Assembly (NCBI RefSeq): GCF_019720915.1
Contig: NZ_JAHKSI010000001.1
Span: 2,852,001 to 2,916,000 of the forward strand
Length of the DNA stretch: 64,000 bases
Direction: 5' to 3'
From: Alkalihalobacillus sp. TS-13
GTDB taxonomy: Bacteria; Bacillota; Bacilli; Bacillales; Fictibacillaceae
The translations under genes were made by a program, and so were the position numbers. The notes beneath the pieces are model-generated. The model was not told the DNA's origin. It saw only the letters and a program-made list of their open reading frames with translations, and did not search any database. Of the stretch, positions 26,368 to 35,640 are shown piece after piece. Each line of letters begins with the position of its first letter. The first letter of the stretch is position 1.

Positions 26368-26396
26368 AAAAAAGAGCAGCCCGTAAGGACTGCTCC
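26368..26396 (-). terminator. Rho-independent terminator after SLH subtilase 1
   Basis: On the minus strand GAGCAG pairs with CTGCTC around 10 nt, then TTTTTT. Confidence 0.85.
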
Positions 26397-26409
26397 TTGA
26401 TTGTGCACA

Positions 26410-29400
26410 TTAATTCTTGAAACGATCGTCTTTCATTCTAATTAATAATGTAGCAAACTCTGCTCTTGTCAGCTTATTATTCGGTTTGAATGTGTTATCT
26501 GCATAACCAGCAACATAACCATTTGCGACCATTGTATTAATATAGTCGACACTCCAGTGATCAACTGGGATATCAGTAAATTTATGCTCTGCAGATCCCT
26601 TCAAATCATAAGCTTCTACTAGAATTTTCGTCATTTCAGCACGTGTAACCGTAGCTTTAGGATTGAATTTACCATTATAACCGTTCATGATCCCCTCATC
26701 AGCAATAGCAGCAATCTCAGCGTAACCATAGTCACTAGGTTTTACATCCTTGAATCCTGGGTCTGGACGATTATCGGTGCTGAGACCAAGTTCACGTACA
26801 ATCATTTGAGCTGCATGCACTCTAGAAACTTCATCGTTGACACCGAAGTTTCCATCTGTATAGCCATTGATTACACCCATGACATTCAGTGTTTGAATAG
26901 CATCCTTAGCCCAATGATTATCTTTTACATCTTTAAAATCTTTTACTTTCTTATCAGTCTTGTAGATCATGATATTCTTCTTCGTGGTGTTTCCTGCAAG
27001 ATCAACCAATTTCAGTTCGATGCGATTTTCGCCATCTTTTAATGAAACTTCTTCCGTCAATTCTTTGGAGAAAGATCTCATTTCATATGGCTCTTTGAAT
27101 TCTTTGTAATAAACCTCACTGCCATCGATATAGAATCGTAGTTGATCATAGTTATCTGAGAGTTTGAAATCTAGCTCTACTTTTTCTTTGTTTGTAAAAT
27201 GCGGACCATCGACGTCAAGTTTTGGTTTTGTCGAATCGATGACGACTGTGCGTTTAAATGAAATTTCATTTCCGCTAGCATCGACACCAACAAAATGAAT
27301 ATCCTTGATACCGTCGGTTTTGAATTCTACATTTGTATCAAAGGTATATCGCTTATTTGCGTCATCCCATGTCAACTTGGCTTGCTTACCATTGATAAGA
27401 AGCTTTTCAACATCGGAATCATCGTTTACGTAACCTTGAACTTTAACTACTTTGTCAGCATATACACCAAGAGCTTCAGGAGTTACTGCTGTAACGAATG
27501 GAATTGTTTCATCAGCTTCGCCAGCTGTATCCATACCAGTGTTTCCTGCCCAGTCGTAAGCAATGACCTTGACAGTCTTCACATCACTTGTATTTTCAAC
27601 AGTGTACTCTGTTATATCACCTGCTAAAGGTGTTTCAAGGACACTCTTGTTGTTGACCAATACGTCGAAATGGGAAACGCCTACACCTTCATCGTCAGCA
27701 CTCCAAGTGATCTTTCCAGACTCAGAATCGTATGATACATCAACGGAAGGATCCTTAGTATCGATGTATACAGGAATTGTTGTCGATTGCCACTCAGCAT
27801 CATCATAATCGACTACAGATTCAATTTGATAATGGTATAACCCATCTTCTACAACATCACCTTTATGCTTTCCATTCCATGCTGCTGCATCAAAAATGGT
27901 GTACATTTCTGCCGCACCACCGTCAAAATAATGTTTTCTGACATCATTTTCAGTACGGAGTGTCAGCAATTCATTTTCTTCTTCATCTAGTACAGAAAAC
28001 TTCACTTTCTTTGCATTTCTTAGGAATGAAAGAACTGGTAACACAGAATCTTGTACACCATCACCATTTGGTGAGAATGCCACTTTGTCACCATGTGCTT
28101 CATCAGATACAGCATTCGTACCTAAGAAACCATAATCATTTCCTGAAGGAGAAACCAATCCAGTGATGCCGTAGAATGAACCATCTTCATAAATCGTCTT
28201 ATCGACGATCGGTGCTTGATCCCAATCACCATTAAATCCTACATAAGGGACATTCAGTTCAGGATTTACGTCATTTACATCTGTGAAAGATACAAATCCT
28301 TCTACAAAATGACCATTTTCAAAGATTTCCGATAGTGGTACATTATAGCCCCAATCAACTGCATCTGTTAAGTCGATTGATACTTCTACCTCGATTGTAT
28401 CATTTGCAGGGACGAGTACATGATATTCACCATCAACTTCACTGCCGTTAGCTGAAGTGATCTCGATCGGGAATTCACCAAGAAACGGTGCTTCACCACT
28501 TACCGTACCGTCTTTAAAGATTCCTTGGGTTTCAACATAATTATAACCATCCAATACCAAGTCGGTTTGTACAGTTCCATTTGTCTTATAAACTGCACTT
28601 TGGTCACTGAAGTTTTCAAGTTTAAGAGTAAAAGTAGCTTGTCCATCCATCTCTTTCAATGAAGCTTTTCCAATACCAGACTCAACTTCTGTAACGACGA
28701 CAGGTGTACTCATCGCAGCGTGAAGATCCATCAAACCAGCACCTTGTCTACGAGGTGAGTAATTTAATCCTGGCTTATAATAATCGTTGTAAAGACCTTT
28801 ATCTATTTGTGGTTTTGATGTGTTCATTAAAATGTTCTTTGCCATCTCAACACGATCTGTATTAGAAAGATCGAATTCTTCATCCACTCTTTGCATGACA
28901 AGTGCTGATCCACCAGCTACATGAGGTGCAGCCATGGAGGTACCGCTCATCAAACCATACTTGTTATCATTAAGAGTTGAAAGGATATTCCCACCTGGTG
29001 CTGTGATTTCAGGCTTGAAATCCAGGTTAGGTGTAGTACCCCAAGAAGTGAAACTTGATAGTTTACCATTTTCAGGGTTTAATGCTGTAACCTTTTCACC
29101 CTGGAACGCAATCTCAACTGTCTTGCCGTCATTCAATTCATCTCTTAACTCATCGCCTGGTTGCTTCAAGACGAATAATTGTGGAATTGTGATGCTAGGA
29201 TCAGTTGCCATGCTTACATAACCTGAAGTGTTATTGAAGATAATGACTCCAACTGCACCATGCTCTTGCGCATTCAAAGTCTTAGCAACGAATGTCGCTT
29301 CTCCACGTTGGATCAGCGCAATCTTACCTTCGACATCTACATCCTCGAAGTCATTTGCATCTTGATCAACTTCTGAATCACCAGGCATTCTTCCAAGACC

Positions 29401-30729
29401 AGCATATACGACTTCATAGTTTCCTTCACCTAATGAAGATGGATCCACACTGCTAGCAGAAAGATAAGCTACAGGATCACGTTCTTCTCCATCAACTGTC
29501 ACGTTGAATCCTGCTAAATCAAGATATTGGTTTTCAAAAGAAGCGACTTGCAAAGAATCTGTAGACAATCCTGGAGATCCAACTACTCCGATATCAGGGT
29601 TGCTAGCATATGGATTGTCGAAACCTTCTCCGAATCTAGCGGAGTTACCAGCGGAAATTGCCATCATTACTCCGTTGTTAACTGCTCTTTCAATCGCTTT
29701 TTGCTCTGGGTCTTCCGGGCGGACAAAAGCAGCTGTTGAACCTAAACTCATATTGATGACATCAGCGCCTAGCATGATTGCATCATCAATCGCTTTTACA
29801 TAAATGTCACTATAAGTGAACGGCATTCCAGGGTCATTTCCAAATACCTTCATTCCAAGGATTTGAGCTTCAGGCGCAACCCCTTTGATTCCACCGTTTT
29901 CTTCATCACCATTAGCACCTACTGTACCGGATACGTGCATACCATGCATACTAGCACCAGGGCCTAGATCAAGTACTTCCTGGTTTTGATCTGCATAGTT
30001 GTATCCATAAGGAACTTTTTCAGTGAAATATTTACCTCTCAAACCTTCTTCAGCAATCAAATCATTTACGGATTGTTCAGAAAGCTCAGGGTCTGTTTCT
30101 TCACTTAAAACCATGTCCCTGTGTGAAGGATCTATACCAGTGTCGATTACTGCCACTGTCATTCCTTCACCCTTGTAACCGAAATCTTCCCATGTTTGTT
30201 GAGCCTTGACCAGTTCCTTACTATAAATCATATCTGGTTCTTGGAGCTCAGGTCTTTCATATTTGTGGGCTATATGTACACTTTCTACATTAGCTTGTTT
30301 TTCAATCATCTCAATGAATTTGTATTGTACTTTACCACTGAATCCATTGACGATTGTTGTAAAACTTTGGTTGTATTCCATTGGAATTGAGGCTTTTTTG
30401 ATGCTGTCTTTCACTTTCTTTTGAGCATCGATCGCATCATTTCTCAGCTTCTTTTTATCTGAAGCGGATAAATCTTGATAGCTCTTACCAGAGCTCTGTG
30501 CTGAAAACATCGCCGGTTCATTCTCCAACTCAACGATGATTCTTACCTCATCACTTGGCTTGTACTTCTTTTCAGAGTCCTGTTTCTCAATTGTCTTGAC
30601 CAATTGACGATCTAGCTTTTCGACTTTTTCTAGTGAACTCTTAGATACTGGACTAGTTGCACCAAAAGCAACATTAGAGAATGCCAGTAAGAAGATTACT
30701 AGAAATAGAAAAGGCTTGCGCATTTTCAT
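26410..30729 (-). CDS. Large SLH-anchored subtilisin-like protease (Vpr-like)
   Basis: A 1439-residue exoprotein. A signal peptide ends near VAFGATS. An inhibitor-I9-like propeptide covers about residues 60-155 (TTIVNGFSGKVQYKFIE). The S8 catalytic domain has Asp in AVIDTGIDPSHRD (about 195), His in HGMHVSGTVG (about 264) and Ser in GTSMAAPHVAGG (about 595), with a PA domain inserted at about 430-530 (GKIALIQRG, GAVGVIIFNN). Several beta-sandwich domains follow (about 680-1260), then three C-terminal SLH domains (about 1265-1439). All triad residues are intact. GGGGGA lies about 10 nt upstream of the ATG. The role would be extracellular proteolysis at the wall surface. Confidence 0.93.
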   Translation of the reverse strand: MKMRKPFLFLVIFLLAFSNVAFGATSPVSKSSLEKVEKLDRQLVKTIEKQDSEKKYKPSDEVRIIVELENEPAMFSAQSSGKSYQDLSASDKKKLRNDAIDAQKKVKDSIKKASIPMEYNQSFTTIVNGFSGKVQYKFIEMIEKQANVESVHIAHKYERPELQEPDMIYSKELVKAQQTWEDFGYKGEGMTVAVIDTGIDPSHRDMVLSEETDPELSEQSVNDLIAEEGLRGKYFTEKVPYGYNYADQNQEVLDLGPGASMHGMHVSGTVGANGDEENGGIKGVAPEAQILGMKVFGNDPGMPFTYSDIYVKAIDDAIMLGADVINMSLGSTAAFVRPEDPEQKAIERAVNNGVMMAISAGNSARFGEGFDNPYASNPDIGVVGSPGLSTDSLQVASFENQYLDLAGFNVTVDGEERDPVAYLSASSVDPSSLGEGNYEVVYAGLGRMPGDSEVDQDANDFEDVDVEGKIALIQRGEATFVAKTLNAQEHGAVGVIIFNNTSGYVSMATDPSITIPQLFVLKQPGDELRDELNDGKTVEIAFQGEKVTALNPENGKLSSFTSWGTTPNLDFKPEITAPGGNILSTLNDNKYGLMSGTSMAAPHVAGGSALVMQRVDEEFDLSNTDRVEMAKNILMNTSKPQIDKGLYNDYYKPGLNYSPRRQGAGLMDLHAAMSTPVVVTEVESGIGKASLKEMDGQATFTLKLENFSDQSAVYKTNGTVQTDLVLDGYNYVETQGIFKDGTVSGEAPFLGEFPIEITSANGSEVDGEYHVLVPANDTIEVEVSIDLTDAVDWGYNVPLSEIFENGHFVEGFVSFTDVNDVNPELNVPYVGFNGDWDQAPIVDKTIYEDGSFYGITGLVSPSGNDYGFLGTNAVSDEAHGDKVAFSPNGDGVQDSVLPVLSFLRNAKKVKFSVLDEEENELLTLRTENDVRKHYFDGGAAEMYTIFDAAAWNGKHKGDVVEDGLYHYQIESVVDYDDAEWQSTTIPVYIDTKDPSVDVSYDSESGKITWSADDEGVGVSHFDVLVNNKSVLETPLAGDITEYTVENTSDVKTVKVIAYDWAGNTGMDTAGEADETIPFVTAVTPEALGVYADKVVKVQGYVNDDSDVEKLLINGKQAKLTWDDANKRYTFDTNVEFKTDGIKDIHFVGVDASGNEISFKRTVVIDSTKPKLDVDGPHFTNKEKVELDFKLSDNYDQLRFYIDGSEVYYKEFKEPYEMRSFSKELTEEVSLKDGENRIELKLVDLAGNTTKKNIMIYKTDKKVKDFKDVKDNHWAKDAIQTLNVMGVINGYTDGNFGVNDEVSRVHAAQMIVRELGLSTDNRPDPGFKDVKPSDYGYAEIAAIADEGIMNGYNGKFNPKATVTRAEMTKILVEAYDLKGSAEHKFTDIPVDHWSVDYINTMVANGYVAGYADNTFKPNNKLTRAEFATLLIRMKDDRFKN

Positions 30730-30992
30730 CCCTTACAATTCCCCCTTAAAAGGTTTTAGTGTAATACTCGAAAAAAAGAGAATTTTTCCGAAAATTACAT
30801 AAATTTATTGTAATACAAAAGTCTTAGATAAGTCAATTTATTCATTTGTTGTTATTTTCTTCAAATTTCGCCAAGAGAGTTTATAAAATATTTATGTTCG
30901 ACAAGATTAAATATGGTTGGATTTAATATATTTGTAAAACTTTGTTACATAACTGTAATCCTGCAGGTTATTTTTGTATGCTAAACTTTATT
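30730..30992. other. Divergent upstream region, no gene
   Basis: This AT-rich region lies between the divergent SLH subtilase and SLH NlpC/P60 genes. No ORF, strong hairpin or repeat was seen. It presumably holds the subtilase promoter. Confidence 0.4.
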
Positions 30993-31021
30993 TTGTAAGA
31001 AAAAATAGAAAATTGTATAAA
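30993..31021 (+). promoter_or_regulatory. Candidate sigma-A promoter for SLH NlpC/P60 gene
   Basis: TTGTAA and TATAAA are separated by exactly 17 bp. The implied leader is very short, about 12 nt before the GTG start. Confidence 0.4.
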
Positions 31022-31038
31022 TAAGGGGAGGGGTTTCA

Positions 31039-32058
31039 GTGTTTCGTAAAATGCTGAGTCTGTTTGCAGTGATAGTGGTTTCAGCTACCCTAGTGACACC
31101 ATCAGCCTATGCAAGCAGTAAAGAGGATCAGGTCATTTCTATTGCTAAACAATACATAGGAACACCTTATAAATATGGTGGTACCACACCTAGCGGATTT
31201 GATTGTTCAGGATTTATGCTTTACGTATTTAATAAGGTAGGCATTTCACTACCCAGAACTTCACTAGATCAGTCCAAAGTTGGTACGGCGGTATCAAAAT
31301 CAAACTTACAACCAGGTGACATCGTTTACTTTTCTAATACATATAAAGCAGGCGTATCACATTCAGGAATATATGTAGGGGACGGATACTTTGTCCATGC
31401 GGCATCAAGCGGCGTAAAGAAGACATCCATCAACGATCCGTATTATTGGGGACCTAAATACACAGGTGCAAGAAGAGTCATAAAAGAGGAAGTAAAAGAA
31501 ACAAAGCCTGAACCACTTCCGACACTCCCTAAAGGGGAATATCATGACGTCCCAAATGATTATTGGGCCTACGATTCTATTACATACTTATCTAAAAAAG
31601 ATATCATAACAGGCTATGATCAGAGTCTATTCAAACCTACTAATTCGATTACGAGAGCCGAAGTTGCAACCATGCTTGCCAAAGCATTCGATCTTACAAT
31701 AAAGGACGGAAAATCAAAAGCACTTGACGTTCCGGAAAATCATTGGGCAAAAGGAGCAATTAACGCTTCGTTGGATGCTGGATATTTCCAGGGCTACCCA
31801 GATAACACATTCCGGCCCAATGAGGAAATTACACGAAGTGAAATTGCTTCACTCTTCTCAGATGCTTTTAATCTAGCAAAAGTAGGTTCAGCAACTGATT
31901 TTAAGGATGTACCGGAATCGCATTGGGCTTACAACCCGATTCAAAACGTTTCTACAAACGGCATAGCCGCTGGATATACTGATAATACGTATCGTCCTAA
32001 AAATAATGCGACAAGATCTGAGTTCTCAGTATTTTTACATCGTGCAATGAATAGATGA
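31039..32058 (+). CDS. SLH-anchored NlpC/P60 endopeptidase
   Basis: A 339-residue exoprotein starting with GTG, preceded by GGGGAGGGG 5 nt upstream. A signal peptide ends near SAYASSK (residue about 26). The NlpC/P60 domain (about 30-150) has the catalytic Cys in SGFDCSGFMLYVF, His in GVSHSGIYVG and a third polar residue region FVHAASS. A Pro/Glu-rich linker (KETKPEPLPTLPKG) leads to three C-terminal SLH domains (SLFKPTNSITRAEV, NTFRPNEEITRSEI, NTYRPKNNATRSEF). It should cut stem peptides of peptidoglycan. The catalytic domain is closely similar to the two LysM-bearing paralogues at 51807 and 58173. Confidence 0.93.
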   Translation: MFRKMLSLFAVIVVSATLVTPSAYASSKEDQVISIAKQYIGTPYKYGGTTPSGFDCSGFMLYVFNKVGISLPRTSLDQSKVGTAVSKSNLQPGDIVYFSNTYKAGVSHSGIYVGDGYFVHAASSGVKKTSINDPYYWGPKYTGARRVIKEEVKETKPEPLPTLPKGEYHDVPNDYWAYDSITYLSKKDIITGYDQSLFKPTNSITRAEVATMLAKAFDLTIKDGKSKALDVPENHWAKGAINASLDAGYFQGYPDNTFRPNEEITRSEIASLFSDAFNLAKVGSATDFKDVPESHWAYNPIQNVSTNGIAAGYTDNTYRPKNNATRSEFSVFLHRAMNR

Positions 32059-32059
32059 T

Positions 32060-32099
32060 AAAAAGGTTTGACCCGAATTAAATCGGGCCAAACCTTTTT
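32060..32099. terminator. Bidirectional terminator between converging SLH genes
   Basis: AAAAAGGTTTG-CCCGA pairs with TCGGG-CAAACCTTTTT around 6 nt. It ends exactly at the stop codon of the subtilase on the other strand. Confidence 0.9.
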
Positions 32100-34003
32100 C
32101 ATTGCTTAATTATACGGCTGACGAATGCTGCGAATTCTGCTCTACTGATCTCCTTAGTAGGTTTAAAGGTTCCATTAGGATAACCTGTAGTCACTCCATT
32201 CGAATAGATAGCTTGAATAGGTTCATAAGTATACTGACCTTTTTTGACATCTGTGATTTCCCTATAAGTATCAACCTCTAGATTGAATGCTCTTTTCAAT
32301 AATACTGCAGCGTCACCACGCGTCAATGAGTCATTAGGATAAAATTTACCATCTGGATATCCCTTTGTAATGCTTCTTTCAGCAAGAATCTGAATGATAC
32401 CAGATGCAAAATAAGACTTACTCACATCTTTATAAATTGTACCTGTCCTTGTCGTATCAAGCCCGAAAACTTTCCCAAGTAACATGGACGCTTCTCCTCT
32501 TGTGATCGATTCTTCAGGAAGAAACGTCCCATCTGGATACCCATTGATGATCCCTTCTTGTTTAAGATGTACAATCGCATCTCCATACCAACTAGTGCTA
32601 CCGACATCAATAAATCCTTTATATTCGTCTTGTAAGTTCACTTTTATCGTATTAAGAGGTGATTCTCTACCAGCTTTGTCTATAATCGTAGCTGAGTAAG
32701 TGTATTTTCCATAAGGTACAGATTCTATAAAACTAGTACTTGATCCCGATAAAGTTCTGACTAATTTTCCATCTCGATAAACGTTAAAATTGATGTGTTC
32801 TGGGGGATAGTGGGATTTTTCCCATTTAAGTTCTATCTCTCCCTTTTCTAAATTCTTAAGGCTAGGAAAGACCCTCAAATCTTTGACAGGTAGGAGTTCC
32901 TTTTCATAGGGTGTCTGTACCAGTCCATATCCGAACTTATCGTCCTTTCCTTTTGGCCAAAAATCCCACGCATATAGGTATAAGAGAGATTGGATATCTT
33001 CGTATGTAGCATCTGGATAGAATTCCTTATATAAAGCAATGGTCCCAGTTACAAATGGTGTTGCCATAGAAGTGCCACTGCTCTCTTCATACTTGCCATT
33101 CAAGTAGGTACTCATTATATTTTCTCCGGGAGCTATGAGATCAAGTGATGGACCATACATTGTGAAAGTGGATAAGGAACGATTTTCTTTTATCGAACCA
33201 ACCGCAATGGTTTCCGGGTATCTCGCTGGATACTGGACGTGTTCTCCAGAAGGATGTTCTTCCGAATTACCACTTGCCGATACAACAAAGATGCCCTTAT
33301 CCTTTGCTACTTTTAATATGGATTGTAAAGCTGTAGAACCTACTGGGCTTGTTAAACTTAAATTGATGATATCCATGTCGTTGTCTATTGCCCATTGGAT
33401 TCCCGCGATGACTTCAGATTGACTTCCATTGCCGTATTGGTTCAGTACTTTTACAGCATAGATATCTGCCTTAGGTGCGACTCCAAGTATACCAATCTCA
33501 TTATTTTGAGCACCGACGATACCAGTTACATGAGTTCCATGACCATTTTTATCCTCATATGACGGTTCGCTTTTAACGAAGGAAACACCACCGGCAATAC
33601 GCAAATCTGGATGGTCGGTATCAACCCCGGAGTCTAAGATGGCGATCTTTACTCCATTACCTGCATTTTCAAAAGGATCTGATAGATTATTCACGATTTC
33701 ATCAAATCCCCACCCTATCGTTTGTCCATCGATATGGACAGGTGCATTTGCTTCAATATTGTCGATCCGAGGATTTTCGGTCAGTGACTGAGCAGATGCT
33801 TTTGGAAGGCGAGCAGCCACGGCATTGATGACCGGGTATCTATGTAGAATTTCTCCTCCACTCTGTTCAATCATTCCTTCAGTTATTTCATCAGTAAATG
33901 TAATCAAGTATTCCTTTTCACTTTTTGCGTGGATTGAATTGATGTCATTCAAAAATGAGAATAAAAAGAAACTTAATAAAATCCACCATGTCTTTTTATA
34001 CAT
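32099..34003 (-). CDS. SLH-anchored subtilisin-like protease 2
   Basis: A 634-residue exoprotein. A signal peptide is followed by a propeptide of about 60 residues (YLITFTDEITEGMIEQ). The S8 domain has Asp in AILDSGVDTDHPDL (about 124), His in NGHGTHVTGIVG (about 156) and Ser in GTSMATPFVTG (about 312). A fibronectin-III-like domain occupies about 375-460, and three SLH domains (GTFLPEESITRGEA, GKFYPNDSLTRGDA, GTFKPTKEISRAEF) end the protein. The triad is complete and there is no PA insertion, so it is a different subtilase type from 26410-30729. AGGGGGGAG precedes the ATG. Confidence 0.93.
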   Translation of the reverse strand: MYKKTWWILLSFFLFSFLNDINSIHAKSEKEYLITFTDEITEGMIEQSGGEILHRYPVINAVAARLPKASAQSLTENPRIDNIEANAPVHIDGQTIGWGFDEIVNNLSDPFENAGNGVKIAILDSGVDTDHPDLRIAGGVSFVKSEPSYEDKNGHGTHVTGIVGAQNNEIGILGVAPKADIYAVKVLNQYGNGSQSEVIAGIQWAIDNDMDIINLSLTSPVGSTALQSILKVAKDKGIFVVSASGNSEEHPSGEHVQYPARYPETIAVGSIKENRSLSTFTMYGPSLDLIAPGENIMSTYLNGKYEESSGTSMATPFVTGTIALYKEFYPDATYEDIQSLLYLYAWDFWPKGKDDKFGYGLVQTPYEKELLPVKDLRVFPSLKNLEKGEIELKWEKSHYPPEHINFNVYRDGKLVRTLSGSSTSFIESVPYGKYTYSATIIDKAGRESPLNTIKVNLQDEYKGFIDVGSTSWYGDAIVHLKQEGIINGYPDGTFLPEESITRGEASMLLGKVFGLDTTRTGTIYKDVSKSYFASGIIQILAERSITKGYPDGKFYPNDSLTRGDAAVLLKRAFNLEVDTYREITDVKKGQYTYEPIQAIYSNGVTTGYPNGTFKPTKEISRAEFAAFVSRIIKQ

Positions 34004-34035
34004 TTTCTCCCCCCTAATCTAATACAAGTATATAT

Positions 34036-34064
34036 GAAAACGGATGCCGAATGGCACCCGTTTC
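34036..34064 (-). terminator. Hairpin terminator after SLH amidase
   Basis: On the minus strand GAAACGGGTGCC pairs with GGCATCCGTTTTC around 4 nt; the downstream T-run is short. Confidence 0.65.
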
Positions 34065-34076
34065 ATAATTTAGTAA

Positions 34077-35453
34077 CTATTTACTTTCATAATAATCCAT
34101 TACACCAAGATAAATGGCTTTTGCGGCTTTATCACGATAACTGTCTGAAGCAAGTTTCTTCGCATCAGAAGGATTAGAGAGAAAACCGAGTTCGACGAGA
34201 ACAGCAGTGATTGAATTTTCACGTATTACATGGAAGTCCCCATGCTTTACGCCACGATTCGATGTATCGATTGCTTTATAAAGACGATTTTGGATATAGG
34301 TTGCAAGCTTTTCACTTTCTTTAGCTTTAGGGGCGTATTTATTAAAATACGTTTCTGTACCATGTGCAGCATCATTATGGAAATTATTTGCGTGAACACT
34401 GATGAAACTATCAGATTTACTAGTTTCCGCAATTTCCACCCGTCTGCTTAATGAAGGATATGTATCACCTTCTCGTGTCATGACAACCTTTGCCCCAGCT
34501 TGTTCTAGATAGGTTCTTAATTTTTTACTGACAGCAAGCACCACTTCTTTTTCCACCAATCCATTTGCGGAAGCACCTGGATCAGTATCGCCATGCCCAG
34601 GATCTACAGTGATGATCTTACCGCTTATTGATGTCGGAGATCCTAGATAAGCTGTGTGGACATACCCTTCTAATCCACTCCCTTTCACATAAGCCCAATC
34701 ACCATCAACGAAATAACGAGAAACCGTTGTTCCGTATTTCATTAATCCTACAGAACTATAAGAAGTATCTGGACCTTTTCTTACATTGAGCCAATCAGCC
34801 TTTATGATGCGTGTTTCCGGGCTCATTTGTGATTTCGTGACACGGAAAGAAGGTTCCAAAGAGCGAGCAACGAACAATGCGAATTCAGCACGTGTCATAT
34901 CACGTTTCGGTTGGTATGTATTATCATTATATCCAATCGTCACCCCATTGTTTGCGATTTTGTTGATTGGATCGTACTGATGACTAAATGGATTGACATC
35001 TACAAAATAATACTTTTTTGAAGCTGTAAAACTGAAGGCTTTGGAAATTAAATATGACATTTCCCCGCGTGTCATTTGTCCGCCTGGACGATATGTACCA
35101 TCACCATATCCTGTGATATAACCAGCTTCATATGCTGATTGGATGTAGCCAGAAGCATAATCTGTGTTTTTGACATCTGAAAAGACTGTTTTACGTTTCG
35201 TTCCGTTAAGATTGAAAGCTGAACCGATCATTTTTGCTGCTTCTCTTCTGGTTACCTTGTCATTCGGTCGATATGTATTATCAGGATAACCATTGATGAT
35301 TCCTTTATTGACCAAATAATAGATTTGATCGGCATATGGATGATTGGAAGGAATATCACTGAAATTCGTTTTTGCAGAGACTTCCCCTTCCGCCCCTCCA
35401 AGTAATGCAACAAAGACTAAGAGAGACAACGCTAGACTTACAAGTTTTTTCAT
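34077..35453 (-). CDS. SLH-anchored N-acetylmuramoyl-L-alanine amidase
   Basis: A 458-residue exoprotein. A signal peptide ends near EVSAKTN. Three N-terminal SLH domains (NTYRPNDKVTRREA, GTYRPGGQMTRGEM, NTYQPKRDMTRAEF) are followed by an SH3b domain (about 215-275, DWLNVRKGPDTSYSSVG). An Amidase_3 domain covers about 283-456: TVDPGHGDTDPGA (first Zn His), EKEVVLAVSKKL (Glu), SVHANNF (second His) and VELGFLSNPSD (catalytic Glu). It cleaves the MurNAc-L-Ala bond. It is divergently transcribed from the FG-GAP protein gene. Confidence 0.94.
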   Translation of the reverse strand: MKKLVSLALSLLVFVALLGGAEGEVSAKTNFSDIPSNHPYADQIYYLVNKGIINGYPDNTYRPNDKVTRREAAKMIGSAFNLNGTKRKTVFSDVKNTDYASGYIQSAYEAGYITGYGDGTYRPGGQMTRGEMSYLISKAFSFTASKKYYFVDVNPFSHQYDPINKIANNGVTIGYNDNTYQPKRDMTRAEFALFVARSLEPSFRVTKSQMSPETRIIKADWLNVRKGPDTSYSSVGLMKYGTTVSRYFVDGDWAYVKGSGLEGYVHTAYLGSPTSISGKIITVDPGHGDTDPGASANGLVEKEVVLAVSKKLRTYLEQAGAKVVMTREGDTYPSLSRRVEIAETSKSDSFISVHANNFHNDAAHGTETYFNKYAPKAKESEKLATYIQNRLYKAIDTSNRGVKHGDFHVIRENSITAVLVELGFLSNPSDAKKLASDSYRDKAAKAIYLGVMDYYESK

Positions 35454-35640
35454 TTTTCCCTAATTTCCCCCTAAAAGTTTTAATATACGACAATATTAGC
35501 ACACAACTATAGTTGGATAATTTTGTATCAACATACCTATCACACTTTTCGTCATATTTTGATATGAATTTTTTGTAAAATTGATTAGCTGGACAATGAA
35601 TTTTCACCTATAATAGTGAACGTGGAGTGTGAATGAATAT

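Noticed and set aside
29504-29803. 99-codon plus-strand ORF inside the large subtilase gene
   Set aside because: Antisense shadow of an intact S8 catalytic domain; no ribosome site.
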